Positions 54,935 to 64,000 of a DNA stretch of 64,000 bases are shown one piece after another. Numbering within the stretch: position 1 is the stretch's first letter; each line of letters begins with the position of its first letter. Position numbers and translations under genes: made by a program. The notes below the pieces were generated by a model, which was not told the DNA's origin, searched no databases, and worked only from the letters and a program-made list of their open reading frames with translations. Source of the stretch: Sphaerisporangium melleum (lineage in GTDB: Bacteria > Actinomycetota > Actinomycetes > Streptosporangiales > Streptosporangiaceae); contig NZ_BMNT01000029.1 of the NCBI RefSeq assembly GCF_014646695.1, positions 1 to 64,000 of the forward strand. Direction: 5' to 3'.

Positions 54935-56290
54935 ATGTTCACCACAGTCCTGATCGCCAACCGGGGCGAGATCGCCCTGCGCGTACTGCGCACCTGCCGC
55001 GAGATGGGGATCCGCACGGTGGTCGCCCACTCCACGGCCGACCGCGACACCCCGGCGGTGCGCCTGGCCGACGAGGCGGTCCAGATCGGCCCCGCCGCGC
55101 CGCGCCGCAGCTACCTCAACCCGGCCGCGATCGTCGCCGCCGCCTTGCAGACCGGCGCCGATGCCGTCCACCCGGGGTATGGGTTCCTGTCGGAGAGCGC
55201 CGAGTTCGCCGAGATCTGCCGGGCGCACGGGCTCACCCTGATCGGCCCGCCGCCCGAGGTGATCGCCCGGCTGGGGGACAAGACCTCGGCCAGGGAGTTC
55301 GCCAAGACCGCGGGCCTTGCGGTGCTGCCCGGCGGCGGCACCTGCGGCGGCGCGGCCGAGGCCGCCCGCACCGCCGCCGCCATCGGCTATCCCGTGGTGG
55401 TCAAGGCCGCTGCGGGTGGCGGCGGGCGCGCCATGACGGTGGTGCACGAGCCGGGCGATTTCGCCCGTGCCCACGCCGCCACCCGACGTGACGCGCTCGC
55501 CCTGTTCGGCGACCCGCGGGTGTACGTGGAGCGGTACCTGGACGCCGCCCGGCACGTGGAGGTGCAGGTGCTGGCCGACGGCCACGGCAACGTGGTGCAC
55601 CTGGGCGCGCGTGACTGCACGGTGCAGCGGCGCCGGCAGAAGCTGATCGAGGAGACTCCGCCGCCCACCCTCACGGCCGCGGCGGTCGAACGGCTGGGCG
55701 CGCTCACCGTGCGCGCCGCCCTGACCGCGGGGTATGTGGGGGCGGGCACCTTCGAGTACGTGCTGGACGAGCACGGCGCCTGCCACTTCATCGAGGTGAA
55801 CTGCCGGCTGCAGGTCGAGCACCCGATCACCGAGATGGTGACCGGCGTCGATCTGGTGCGCGAGCAACTGCTCATCGCCGCCGGACGGCCGCTGAGCCTG
55901 CGCCAGCAGGACATCGTCTCGCGCGGGGTCGCGATCGAGTGCCGGGTCAACGCCGAGGATCCCAGCCGTGGCTTCCTGCCCACCGCCGGCACCATCGAGC
56001 ACTTCGTCCCGCCGGGCGGGCCGTTCACCCGGGTGGACACCCATGCCAGCGCCGGGGCGCGCGTCACCGCCGACTACGATCCACTGATCGCCAAGGTCGC
56101 GGTGTGGGCGCCCGACCGGGCCCAGGCGCTCGCGCGTGCCGACCGGGCGCTGGAGGAGATGGTCGTCCAGGGGCCGGGGGTGCGTACCGGGCTGCCGTTC
56201 CTGCGCGAGGTGCTGGCCCACCCGCTGTTCCGCTACGCCAAGCACACCACCGGCCTGGTCGATCAGATGATGTCCACCCCGGTGCCCTGA
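54935..56290 (+). CDS. accC: Biotin carboxylase
   Basis: 451 residues, full length. Motifs are TVLIANRGEIALRVLRTCRE, the ATP-grasp Gly-rich loop VVVKAAAGGGGRAMTVV, CTVQRRRQKLIEETPPP, HFIEVNCRLQVEHPITEMVT and RVNAEDPSRGFLPTAGTIEH. It carboxylates biotin with ATP and bicarbonate. Classical AccC has NxRxQVEH with Thr after Asn (VNTRLQVEH); here it is Cys, a mild change. CTGGAGCGTC precedes ATG 54935. Last of the three acc genes. Confidence 0.95.
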   Translation: MFTTVLIANRGEIALRVLRTCREMGIRTVVAHSTADRDTPAVRLADEAVQIGPAAPRRSYLNPAAIVAAALQTGADAVHPGYGFLSESAEFAEICRAHGLTLIGPPPEVIARLGDKTSAREFAKTAGLAVLPGGGTCGGAAEAARTAAAIGYPVVVKAAAGGGGRAMTVVHEPGDFARAHAATRRDALALFGDPRVYVERYLDAARHVEVQVLADGHGNVVHLGARDCTVQRRRQKLIEETPPPTLTAAAVERLGALTVRAALTAGYVGAGTFEYVLDEHGACHFIEVNCRLQVEHPITEMVTGVDLVREQLLIAAGRPLSLRQQDIVSRGVAIECRVNAEDPSRGFLPTAGTIEHFVPPGGPFTRVDTHASAGARVTADYDPLIAKVAVWAPDRAQALARADRALEEMVVQGPGVRTGLPFLREVLAHPLFRYAKHTTGLVDQMMSTPVP

Positions 56291-56635
56291 ACGCGGGGCC
56301 GAGGAACAGCCGAAGCGCTCCCAGGCGTCACCGCGTGCACGTCCGCACCGCCCGCCGCGGTGATGGCCGCGGCGGACGGCAAGGCGATCGCCGTGAGGGC
56401 CATGGCGGTGATGAGGAGGATCGCGGTGACCGTGCCGGCCGTCCACCGGCCTTCCGTCCACCGGCCTTCCGTCGGATCAAGGAGATGTGCACCTTTTCGA
56501 ACGTCGGCCTGTCGGCTGTGGCACAGCCTTTGCGACGGTGGTCTTCGCCGCCCTCTCATCGAAGCGGACGCATTCCGCTGCGTCTGACGGGGCACGTGCC
56601 GTCGAACCCGGCGTCCAGGCGGCCGTCCGGCGTGG
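56291..56635. other. Intergenic region with 15-bp tandem repeat
   Basis: 345 bp between accC and a response regulator. GTCCACCGGCCTTCC is repeated in tandem (about 56442-56474). A minus-strand frame through it encodes a hydrophobic segment (TVTAILLITAMALTAIALPS) preceded by EGRWTEGRWTAG and ends at 56263, but it has no good start and overlaps accC, so it is not called as a gene. Confidence 0.4.
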
Positions 56636-57277
56636 CTACTCGTCCGGGGACAGCAGCCCTGACCGGTAGGCGTAGATCGCGGCCTGGACACGGGTGCGAG
56701 TACCGATCTTGGCCAGGACGCGTGACACGTGGATCTTGACCGTTCCCGGGGCGATGCCGAGCATGTCGGCGATCTCCCCATTGGACCGGCCCAGGGCCAC
56801 CAGCCGGAGCACCTGCGTTTCCCGCACCGTGAGTTCCCGGGCGCCGTCCCGGACCGGCGGGGTGGCGAACCTGCGCACGAGTCTGCGGGTGACCTGCGGG
56901 TCGATCAATCCCTGACCTCGGTGGGCCGCGTGCACCGCCGCCAGGTAGAGGTCGGGGTCGCCGTCCTTGAGCAGGAAGCCCACGGCGCCCGCTTCGAGCG
57001 CACCGAAGAGGTACTCGTCCGTGTCGAAGGTGGTCAGCGCGATGATCGCCGTGTCCGGCTCCCGGGCCGTCAGCCGCCGGATCGCCGTGATCCCGTCCAT
57101 GCCCGGCATGCGCAGGTCGGTGAGTATCACCTCTGGCCGGTACTCGCGCGCCATGTCGATCAGCTCGGCCCCGTCGCGTGCGGCGCCGAGGAAGGCGATG
57201 TCGGGCTCGTGGCTCAGCAGTTGCCGCAGGCCCTCGCGGGCGAGACGCTGGTCGTCGGCGACCAGAAGACGGATCAC
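56636..57277 (-). CDS. NarL/LuxR-type response regulator
   Basis: 213 residues. Receiver: LLVADDQRLAREGLRQLL, VILTDLRMPGMDGI (phosphoacceptor), ALTTFDTDEYLF, GFLLKDGDPDLYL. HTH: LTVRETQVLRLVALGRSNGE ... LGIAPGTVKIHVSRVLAKIG. GTG 57277 overlaps the kinase stop by 4 bp (GTGA). It is the last gene of a second hydrolase, kinase, regulator operon. Confidence 0.94.
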   Translation of the reverse strand: MIRLLVADDQRLAREGLRQLLSHEPDIAFLGAARDGAELIDMAREYRPEVILTDLRMPGMDGITAIRRLTAREPDTAIIALTTFDTDEYLFGALEAGAVGFLLKDGDPDLYLAAVHAAHRGQGLIDPQVTRRLVRRFATPPVRDGARELTVRETQVLRLVALGRSNGEIADMLGIAPGTVKIHVSRVLAKIGTRTRVQAAIYAYRSGLLSPDE

Positions 57278-58614
57278 GAGATCTCCTGCCGGACCGCACG
57301 GCCGTCCGTGCAGGACGCCGGGGAAGGGGCGTGATCGCCGCCGCCGGTCCTCGCCGCCGATCCGTGCTCCCGTCGCGCGCCGGGGGGCAGCGCGGGGAGG
57401 TCGGCGCGCACCCGCCAGCCGTTGTCACCGCGCCGGCCGATGTGGCAGTGTCCTGCGAGCGCCGCCACGCGCTCGCGCATGCCCGCCAGGCCTCGCCCCC
57501 CTTTCGGTGCGCGGTCGTCCAGCGGGTCGCCGACGGGCGATCGGCGGGGCGGGCCCGGGTCGTCGATGGTGACGATGACCCGGGTGCCGGCCGCGCGCAG
57601 ATCGACCGAGGCCGTTCGGGCCGTGGAATGCCGTGCCACGTTGGTCAGCGCCTCCTGCACGACCCGGTAGGCGCAGGTCGCCGTCTCGGGGTGGACGGTG
57701 CCGTCGAGGCGGGGATCGACGTCCAAGGTGACGGCCAGCCGGGATCCGCCGCTGCGTTCCGCAAGCGCGGGAAGGTCGGCCAGGCCCGGCGCCTGCGCCT
57801 GGTCTTCGCCGTCCGATCGCACCAGTGTCGCCAGCAGCGCCCGGATCTCGGCCAGCGCATCGGCCGACGAAGCGGCGATCGCGGCCAGTGCGCGGTCGGC
57901 CTCGCCGTCGCGGCCGGCCAGCGCCCGCCGGGCGCCGACCGCCTGGAGCCTGATGGCGCTGAGGTGGTGACCCACGACGTCGTGGACATCCCGGGCGATC
58001 CGGGCGGCCTCCTGTGAGCGGGCCTGCTCTTGCCTGGCACGTCGCAGCCGCGCGGCCTGCGTGGCGCGTTCGGCCCGCAGCCGTAGCGCGTACCCGACGG
58101 CGACCGGCGCCGCGCCGGCCGCCGCATAGACGGACATGGTGGCGAGATCCGGCGTGGCCGTGCCCGCGATGCCCACCGCCACCGCCCAGGTGATCGAGCC
58201 GATCAGGAGAGCCGACCGAAGGCGGTGGCGGTGGTAGGCCGCCGACGCCACGGTCAGGCCCAGCACCCAGATGCCGCTGTCGCGCTCCAGAGCGAGGCCG
58301 GCCGCCAGCATCACCGCCGCGGACGCCGCGACCGCCGTCAGCGGCAACCGCCTGCGCACCGCCAAAGGTGCGCAGGCCGCCAGGATCGGCACCGCCCAGA
58401 GCGCCGCCGCACCCACATCGGCCAGGTCGGCAGGCTGATCGCGCCACCAGCCGTCCAGCGCCGAGACCGTCAGTGCGATGACCGCGGCGAGGCAGGCGAG
58501 CAGAGCGTCGCGGCCCATGAACGGGAGGTGCCTTAAGACACCGGCCGCCTGGCGTGTCGCCCGGGAGCCGAAGGCCGCTGTTGGTCTCACGGAGACCAGT
58601 ATCACGCCGGCCAT
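57274..58614 (-). CDS. NarL-type sensor histidine kinase coupled to a secreted peptidase-like protein
   Basis: About 446 residues. Several hydrophobic segments lie between about residues 35 and 165 (LLACLAAVIALTVSALDGWW, IAGTATPDLATMSVYAAAGA). The H-box is RIARDVHDVVGHHLSAIRLQ and HATPase motifs are VVQEALTNVARHSTA and GRGLAGMRERVAALAG. The start is uncertain: ATG 58614 overlaps the upstream gene by 13 bp, GTG 58590 falls just after its stop, and ATG 58518 would give a compact kinase. The regulator overlaps its end. Confidence 0.9.
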   Translation of the reverse strand: MAGVILVSVRPTAAFGSRATRQAAGVLRHLPFMGRDALLACLAAVIALTVSALDGWWRDQPADLADVGAAALWAVPILAACAPLAVRRRLPLTAVAASAAVMLAAGLALERDSGIWVLGLTVASAAYHRHRLRSALLIGSITWAVAVGIAGTATPDLATMSVYAAAGAAPVAVGYALRLRAERATQAARLRRARQEQARSQEAARIARDVHDVVGHHLSAIRLQAVGARRALAGRDGEADRALAAIAASSADALAEIRALLATLVRSDGEDQAQAPGLADLPALAERSGGSRLAVTLDVDPRLDGTVHPETATCAYRVVQEALTNVARHSTARTASVDLRAAGTRVIVTIDDPGPPRRSPVGDPLDDRAPKGGRGLAGMRERVAALAGHCHIGRRGDNGWRVRADLPALPPGARREHGSAARTGGGDHAPSPASCTDGRAVRQEIS

Positions 58615-60047
58615 GCGGGGCAGGTGGTGCCCGCGGCCGGGAGCTTCCCGCTGATCAGGTATCTGTCCACGTGCCCGATCACGCAGGGATCGCCGTCGTT
58701 GATGTACCGGCCGTGACCGATGCCGGCGTACCTCACCGTGACCGAGCCGGGGACCTGGTCGGTCACGGCGCGGACAGAGGCGTACTCGTAGACGGGCCCG
58801 ATGCCGAGCAGCGGCGCAAGCGCGCGGGCCGGAAGCGGCGCAGGCGGGTTGACGGCCTTGGCGGCCCACGGGGAACACCCAAGGAGATTGTTCTCCCGGA
58901 CACCGGAGAAGTTCGGTGACACCTTGGCTGAGCGCCGTACCGCCGCACGGTAGGCGTGGTAGCCGTCGTAGCGGAAGCCGTCGGCGCACGTCACCGCCCG
59001 CAGGGCGCTGGGGAGTGGCGGCACGCCGCGGCCCTGAGGATCGAATCCGGACGCGTCGCCGTCGACGGCACTCGCGATGGCCTTGGCGAACGCGGGCCAG
59101 CCCGCCACACGCAAGACCATGCCCTGCGCCAGTGCCTTGAGGTCATCGCCGTCGTAGCGGCGGTCACCGGCGGCTGCGGCACCGGGCAGGGGATGGCGCT
59201 CGGCCCGATTCACGACATCCTGCCAGGTCGTTTCCACGTCGGTCCCGTGCAGTGCGCATTCCGGGGCTTCGGCGCACCAGCGGATGAACCGCTTGAACAC
59301 CTCCTCCAAGCCCTTGTACTGCAGCCGCTCGGACTCCGCGAGGGGGGAGACGTGGTCGGGCACGCTGTCCAGCGCCATGGCGCGCACCCGCTGCGGGAAC
59401 AGTCGCGCGTAGGAGACCCCGAGCACGCCGCTGTAGGAGTTGCCCAGATAGGAGAGCTTCGCCTCGCCCAGGGCGGCGCGGATGGCGTCCATGTCGCGGG
59501 CCTGGGTGGCGGAGTCCATGTGGGCGAACACCTCGGGCGCGGCCTCCCTGCAGGGGGCGACCGCGGCGGCGTTCGCCCGCAGTGCCAGGTCGTACTCGCG
59601 CCGGTTGTCCGGCGTGGCGAACGCGGGGCCGGTCACGCAGGACGCCGGCGGGAGGTGCTCGCCGCTCTGCCCGCCGCGTGGGTTCCAGGTGACGACGTTC
59701 ATCCGGGTACGCAGGCCGGCGAAGTGGTGCAGCGACCGCGACAGCACCTGTACGCCAGGACCGCCAGGGCCTCCGGGACTGAACAGGACGGTGCCCGCGG
59801 CCTTTCCGGTCGCGGAGGCCCTGGCAAGGGTGAGGGAGATCATCTTCCCGTTGGGCTCGTCCCAGTCGAGGGGAACGGCGAGCTTGGCGCACTGCAGTTC
59901 GGCCGGCGCGTCCGCGCCGCATGCCGACCATGTCAGGGACGGCGCCGGTGCCGCGGTGGAGGGAAGTGAGGTGGCGCTCGCGGGGGCGAGCGATCCCAGC
60001 ATCACGACCACGGGCAGGGAGCACAAAATCGATCTTGGCCAGGTCAT
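58602..60047 (-). CDS. Secreted alpha/beta-hydrolase of the tripeptidyl-aminopeptidase (S33) type
   Basis: 481 residues. The signal peptide is TWPRSILCSLPVVVMLGSLA ... ASA. The pattern then follows SlpD/SlpE-like aminopeptidases: CAKLAVPLDWDEPNGKMISL, LFSPGGPGGPGVQVL (oxyanion loop), VVTWNPRGGQSG, nucleophile elbow YLGNSYSGVLGVSYARLFP and final His in YAGIGHGRYINDG. The strand that normally carries the catalytic Asp (GxxDxxTPY) reads LLGIGPVYEYASV, with Asp absent, so activity is uncertain. ATG 60047 follows GGAGACTCC. First gene of the operon with kinase and regulator. Confidence 0.87.
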   Translation of the reverse strand: MTWPRSILCSLPVVVMLGSLAPASATSLPSTAAPAPSLTWSACGADAPAELQCAKLAVPLDWDEPNGKMISLTLARASATGKAAGTVLFSPGGPGGPGVQVLSRSLHHFAGLRTRMNVVTWNPRGGQSGEHLPPASCVTGPAFATPDNRREYDLALRANAAAVAPCREAAPEVFAHMDSATQARDMDAIRAALGEAKLSYLGNSYSGVLGVSYARLFPQRVRAMALDSVPDHVSPLAESERLQYKGLEEVFKRFIRWCAEAPECALHGTDVETTWQDVVNRAERHPLPGAAAAGDRRYDGDDLKALAQGMVLRVAGWPAFAKAIASAVDGDASGFDPQGRGVPPLPSALRAVTCADGFRYDGYHAYRAAVRRSAKVSPNFSGVRENNLLGCSPWAAKAVNPPAPLPARALAPLLGIGPVYEYASVRAVTDQVPGSVTVRYAGIGHGRYINDGDPCVIGHVDRYLISGKLPAAGTTCPAWPA

Positions 60048-60544
60048 GGAGTCTCCGATGGACGGTGCGGCCAACGCCGCAGATGACCTCGCACACGTTA
60101 GGTGGATGAAACTGCGGCCACATCTGCCACAGGGCATACACGCAGGCCCGCCGCCCGGCAGGATCGGATGGCGGTGCTCGCCGCCCTGTTCCAGCCCTTG
60201 CACCCTCCGGCGCCGCCGCGGCGTGGCCGGGAACCTTCGCCGATCGCGAGGCGGCGTCGCCGGGGCCGGTAGGTGCGCGTGCGTCGCGCGCGGGCACATC
60301 AGCGGTCGGTGTGCCCGCGCGGTCGGAGTGGCCGGGGCCGTTTCCATGCGGTCGTGGACGGCCCGGCGATGGTGCTCGGCGCCCGGCCGGTGCCGGGGGC
60401 AGGCGCCCGCGGAAGGCCTCGGGCCGGTCACGGGACCGGCCGCCCGGCCGGCTTCGTGCCGATGCCCTGTTCAACTGCCTGACCAGCCACGATCCGCCGG
60501 GGTGGTTTGCGGGAGCGGCGGAGAAGATGCTCTGATATGGGGTC
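60048..60544. other. Divergent promoter region between the S33 and ECF42 genes
   Basis: 497 bp with no supported gene. The DGPF/YCII-type gene that usually accompanies ECF42 sigma factors was looked for on both strands and not found. The last 60 bp include GCGGGAGCGGCGGAG upstream of the sigma-factor ATG. Confidence 0.5.
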
Positions 60545-61882
60545 ATGGCGGTCTCGGAGACCCAGCACGCGGTCGGCCGGGTGTGGCGGGCGGAGTCGGC
60601 GCGCGTCATGGCCGGTCTGGCCCGTGCCGCGGGCGACATCGGCGCCGCACAGGAGCTCGCCGAGGAGGCCCTGGCGGCCGCGCTGGAGCGGTGGCCGCGC
60701 GAGGGCGTCCCCGACGACCCGGGTGCCTGGCTGCTGGCGGCCGGCCGGCGCCGGGCGGGGGAGCCGCTGCGGCGCCGCGGGTTCCTGGACGGTGAGATCG
60801 CCGGGCAGCCGGGCCGGCGGCCGGCCGGGCAGGGCCGTTGCGACGGCGCGGCGGAGGAGTTCCCGCCGGGCGGCGACGTCCAGGATGACGTGCTGCGGCT
60901 GGTGTTCACCGTCTGCCACCCGCTGCTGCCGGCGAAGGCGCGCGCCGCGCTCGCCCTGCGCCTGCTGGGCGGGTTGACGACCGGGGAGATCGCCCGGGCC
61001 TTGCTGGTGGCCGAGGCCACCGCCGCCGAACGTGTCACCGGCGCCATAGGCGCGCTGTCGCAGGCCCGCGTCCCCTTCGAGGCGCCGGCCGGGGCCGAGC
61101 TGGCCGGCCGGCTGCCGCCGGTGCTGGAGGCCGTGCATCTGATCTTCACCGAGGGGTACACCGCGGCCGCCGGCGACGGTGGGGCCCGCGGGGCGCTGTG
61201 TGAGGAGGCGCTGCGCCTGGGAGGGGTCCTGGCCGGGCTGCTGCCCGGCCAGGCGGAGGTGCACGGCCTGCTCGCGCTCATGGAGATCCAGGCCTCCCGG
61301 TCGGCCGCCCGCACCGGCCCCTGCGGAGAGCCGGTCCTGCTGCTGGAGCAGGACCGCGCCAAGTGGGACCGGGCCGCCATAGCGCGCGGCCTGGCGGCGC
61401 TGGCGCGTGCCGAGCAGGCCGCCGCCCCCGGGCCGTACACGCTGCGCGCGGCGATCGCCGCCTGCCACGCGCGCGCGGGCACCGCCGCGCGGACCGACTG
61501 GCGGCGCATCGCCGCGCTGTATGAGGCGCTGGTGCGGCAGTCGCCCTCCCCGGTGGCCGAGCTGAACCGCGCGGTCGCGCTCACCATGGCCTTCGGGCCG
61601 CAGGCGGGCCTGCGCCTGGTCGACGGGCTGGCCGGTGATCCGCGGATGGACGGCCACCCCCTGCTGCCGTGCGTGCGGGGCGACCTGCTGGTCAGGCTGG
61701 GCAGGACCGCCGAGGCGGGGCGGGAGTTCCGGCGGGCCGCCTCGCTCACCCGCGACGAGCGCGAGCGTTCTGTGCTGCTCGCCCGCGCCGCCGTCTGCGA
61801 AGCCCCCGCCGTGCCCGCCCTGTCGGAGGACACCGCGGCCCAAGAACGGCGGATCTCGGCCCGGCAGACCTCCGGAAGGTAG
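60545..61882 (+). CDS. ECF42-type sigma factor with C-terminal TPR-like domain
   Basis: 445 residues. The N-terminal third holds degenerate sigma regions 2 and 4 (VGRVWRAESARVMAGLARAA, DPGAWLLAAGRRRAGEPLRR, LALRLLGGLTTGEIARALLV). The remainder is the long helical DUF6596/TPR extension (LPPVLEAVHLIFTEGYTAAA, EALRLGGVLAGLLPGQAEVH, PYTLRAAIAACHARAG, SPVAELNRAVALTMAFGPQA). These sigma factors use the extension for control instead of an anti-sigma factor. ATG 60545 is used. A strong hairpin ends the unit. Confidence 0.9.
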   Translation: MAVSETQHAVGRVWRAESARVMAGLARAAGDIGAAQELAEEALAAALERWPREGVPDDPGAWLLAAGRRRAGEPLRRRGFLDGEIAGQPGRRPAGQGRCDGAAEEFPPGGDVQDDVLRLVFTVCHPLLPAKARAALALRLLGGLTTGEIARALLVAEATAAERVTGAIGALSQARVPFEAPAGAELAGRLPPVLEAVHLIFTEGYTAAAGDGGARGALCEEALRLGGVLAGLLPGQAEVHGLLALMEIQASRSAARTGPCGEPVLLLEQDRAKWDRAAIARGLAALARAEQAAAPGPYTLRAAIAACHARAGTAARTDWRRIAALYEALVRQSPSPVAELNRAVALTMAFGPQAGLRLVDGLAGDPRMDGHPLLPCVRGDLLVRLGRTAEAGREFRRAASLTRDERERSVLLARAAVCEAPAVPALSEDTAAQERRISARQTSGR

Positions 61883-61893
61883 ACCTCGCGGGT

Positions 61894-61927
61894 GCCGGCC
61901 TGCAGGCCTGGCGGGCTGCAGGCCGGC
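61894..61927 (+). terminator. Hairpin after the ECF42 gene
   Basis: GCCGGCCTGCAG and CTGCAGGCCGGC pair perfectly over 12 bp with a 10-nt loop, 11 bp past the stop. Confidence 0.8.
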
Positions 61928-61990
61928 CGCTGAGGTGGAGCGTCGCCGGGGCGGGTCGTCCTCTCGCCGATGCCGCGGTGGCGATGGTGT

Positions 61991-62125
61991 TCATCCCCGC
62001 TCGCGTGTCCCCCATCCGCGGGTGGCCGCCGCCGGGACGCCGGCCTGGGCGAACCGCTGGAAGATGCGCTCGCGATCCGCCACCGCGATGCCCTCCCCGT
62101 CGCCCGGCAAGGCGACCGGCGCCCC
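61991..62125 (-). pseudogene. Histidine-kinase HATPase fragment
   Basis: The minus strand reads GEGIAVADRERIFQRFAQAG, a clear G1/F-box segment of a sensor-kinase ATPase domain (usually DGPGIxxxDRExIFxRF). It is followed within 20 residues by a stop instead of the G2 box. Nothing of the rest of the kinase remains. It lies just past the end of the aldo/keto reductase gene and is a deletion leftover. Confidence 0.5.
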
Positions 62126-62168
62126 GCGCCGATACGACATCCGGCCACCCGCGGAGGGTGGGAGGAGA

Positions 62169-63152
<984 letters not shown>

Positions 63153-63394
63153 GACTGCTCCTCCTTGATGCTCCAGGTGGTGCCGAGAGCCCCAGTCTCG
63201 GACCTGGAGCGCACTCCACGTCAAATCGGCGCCCCACGCGCCCGGGACCGCGCGACGCATGGACATGGACGGGGGACGCCGATGCGGCGCGGGTGCCCGG
63301 CCATCCCCCCGGCGGGCCCGCCTCCGGCCTGCGAAGCCACACGACAGGGACGATGCCCGCCGGGGCGGAGGGGCGCTGGGCGCACGAGGCGCGG

Positions 63395-64000
63395 TCAGTG
63401 GACGGAGAAGCCGCCGTCCACGCAGATGGCCTGGCCGGTGATGTACTCGGCGCCGTCCCCGGCGAGCAGCACCGCGATGCCGGCGAAGTCGGCGGGCACG
63501 CCGTTGCGGCCGACCATGGAGCGGGCGGCCATCGCCTCGACCCGGCCGGGGACGGCCTGCGCGGAGGCGGTGAGCGGGGTGAGCACGAACCCCGGCAGGA
63601 CCGTGTTGCTGCGCACGCCGTGCCGCGACCACGCCTCGGCCTGGGAGCGGGTGAGCCCGGCCAGGGCGGCCTTGCTGACGCCGTAGACGCCGCTGTCCCC
63701 GAAGGCGCTGGTCGACTGCTGGGAGCCGACGTTGATGATCCGGCCGAAGCCGCGGGCCGCCATGCGGGGGCCGAAGTACTGGCCGAGGGTGTAGGGGGCG
63801 GTGAGGTTGACCCGGATCGTCGCCTCGTAGTCCTCGGGCGTCAGCTGCTCCATCGGGCGGCGGATGTTGTTGGCGGCGGCGTTGACCAGGATGTCGATCT
63901 CACCGAAGAAGCCGGACGCCTGCTCGCACACCCGGCGCAGGTCGCCGGGGTCGCCGAGGTCGGCGGCGATCGCGGCCACCCGCACTCCGCGCTCGCGCAG
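63395..64000 (-). CDS. SDR-family oxidoreductase (5' end outside window)
   Basis: About 200 C-terminal residues are present; the Rossmann GxxxGxG start lies beyond the right edge. Seen are [59 protein letters not shown] (YxxxK) and [16 protein letters not shown]. It resembles gluconate-5-dehydrogenase or 3-oxoacyl-reductase-type SDRs. The substrate is unknown. Confidence 0.9.
   Translation of the reverse strand: MRERGVRVAAIAADLGDPGDLRRVCEQASGFFGEIDILVNAAANNIRRPMEQLTPEDYEATIRVNLTAPYTLGQYFGPRMAARGFGRIINVGSQQSTSAFGDSGVYGVSKAALAGLTRSQAEAWSRHGVRSNTVLPGFVLTPLTASAQAVPGRVEAMAARSMVGRNGVPADFAGIAVLLAGDGAEYITGQAICVDGGFSVH

Noticed and set aside
56310-56323. CCGAAGCGCTCCCA, similar to a CebR cellulose-response box
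   Set aside because: Only part of the consensus matches, and it lies next to accC and far from the GH6 gene, so it is probably chance.
56263-56505. Minus-strand frame with a hydrophobic segment downstream of the response regulator
   Set aside because: No start codon or ribosome site is well placed, it runs through a 15-bp tandem repeat and overlaps accC.

Overview
The window is very GC-rich DNA from a filamentous, sporulating actinomycete, most likely in or near the Streptosporangiales. Pointers are the HrdB-type principal sigma factor, small actinobacterial families (DUF5999, DUF3040, Rv2578c-type radical SAM), many NarL/LuxR two-component systems, a SARP regulator, secreted cellulase-type enzymes, a tricorn protease and a spore-pigment-like type II polyketide synthase (PKS). 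The genus cannot be fixed from the sequence alone. No rRNA, tRNA or CRISPR array was seen.

Layout. 0-6.5 kb: end of a CBM-bearing secreted enzyme, a broken MerR gene, small conserved genes, a TetR regulator, the principal sigma factor rpoD and an IS5-type remnant just upstream of it. 6.5-15 kb: menaquinone genes menE, menD (divergent) and menF, a DedA protein, a scar joining a GntR/UTRA fragment to a sugar-ABC ATPase fragment, and an AraC/MFS divergent pair. 15-18.4 kb: a secreted SGNH esterase, a GH6-family protein with an altered active-site motif, and a 70-residue exported peptide. 18.5-27.6 kb: an ABC exporter with its two-component system, an M19-type dipeptidase divergent from a TetR gene with two clear operators, and an exported serine hydrolase overlapping a histidine kinase and response regulator. 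27.7-36.3 kb: tricorn protease, a small basic protein, radical SAM protein, DUF3040, a penicillin-binding protein and an acyltransferase.

36.3-43.7 kb is an accessory stretch: an internally deleted Tn3-family transposase, a serine-recombinase fragment, a small beta/gamma-crystallin-like secreted protein, an SDR/XRE pair, a GNAT and an intact tyrosine recombinase. 43.7-56.3 kb is a type II PKS locus. On the minus strand lie TcmI-like cyclase, cupin, KSalpha, CLF, ACP, aromatase/cyclase, a double ABM protein, a SchA/CurD protein and a MarR regulator, preceded by an AfsR-like SARP. Divergently, on the plus strand, lies a complete acetyl-CoA carboxylase set: fused AccD-AccA, AccB and AccC. The carboxylase can supply malonyl-CoA to the minimal PKS. 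The AT-rich space between SARP and carboxylase carries repeated TTCCGGA, GGAATAAC and CTTAT motifs and is the likely control region.

56.3-64 kb: a second operon of the type exported serine hydrolase, histidine kinase, response regulator; an ECF42-type sigma factor; a histidine-kinase scrap; an aldo/keto reductase; and an SDR cut by the window edge.

The most interesting features are the spore-pigment-type PKS core wired to a SARP and a private carboxylase, the two independent hydrolase-kinase-regulator operons, and several enzymes or ATPases with replaced key residues (GH6, M19, S33, SARP P-loop).
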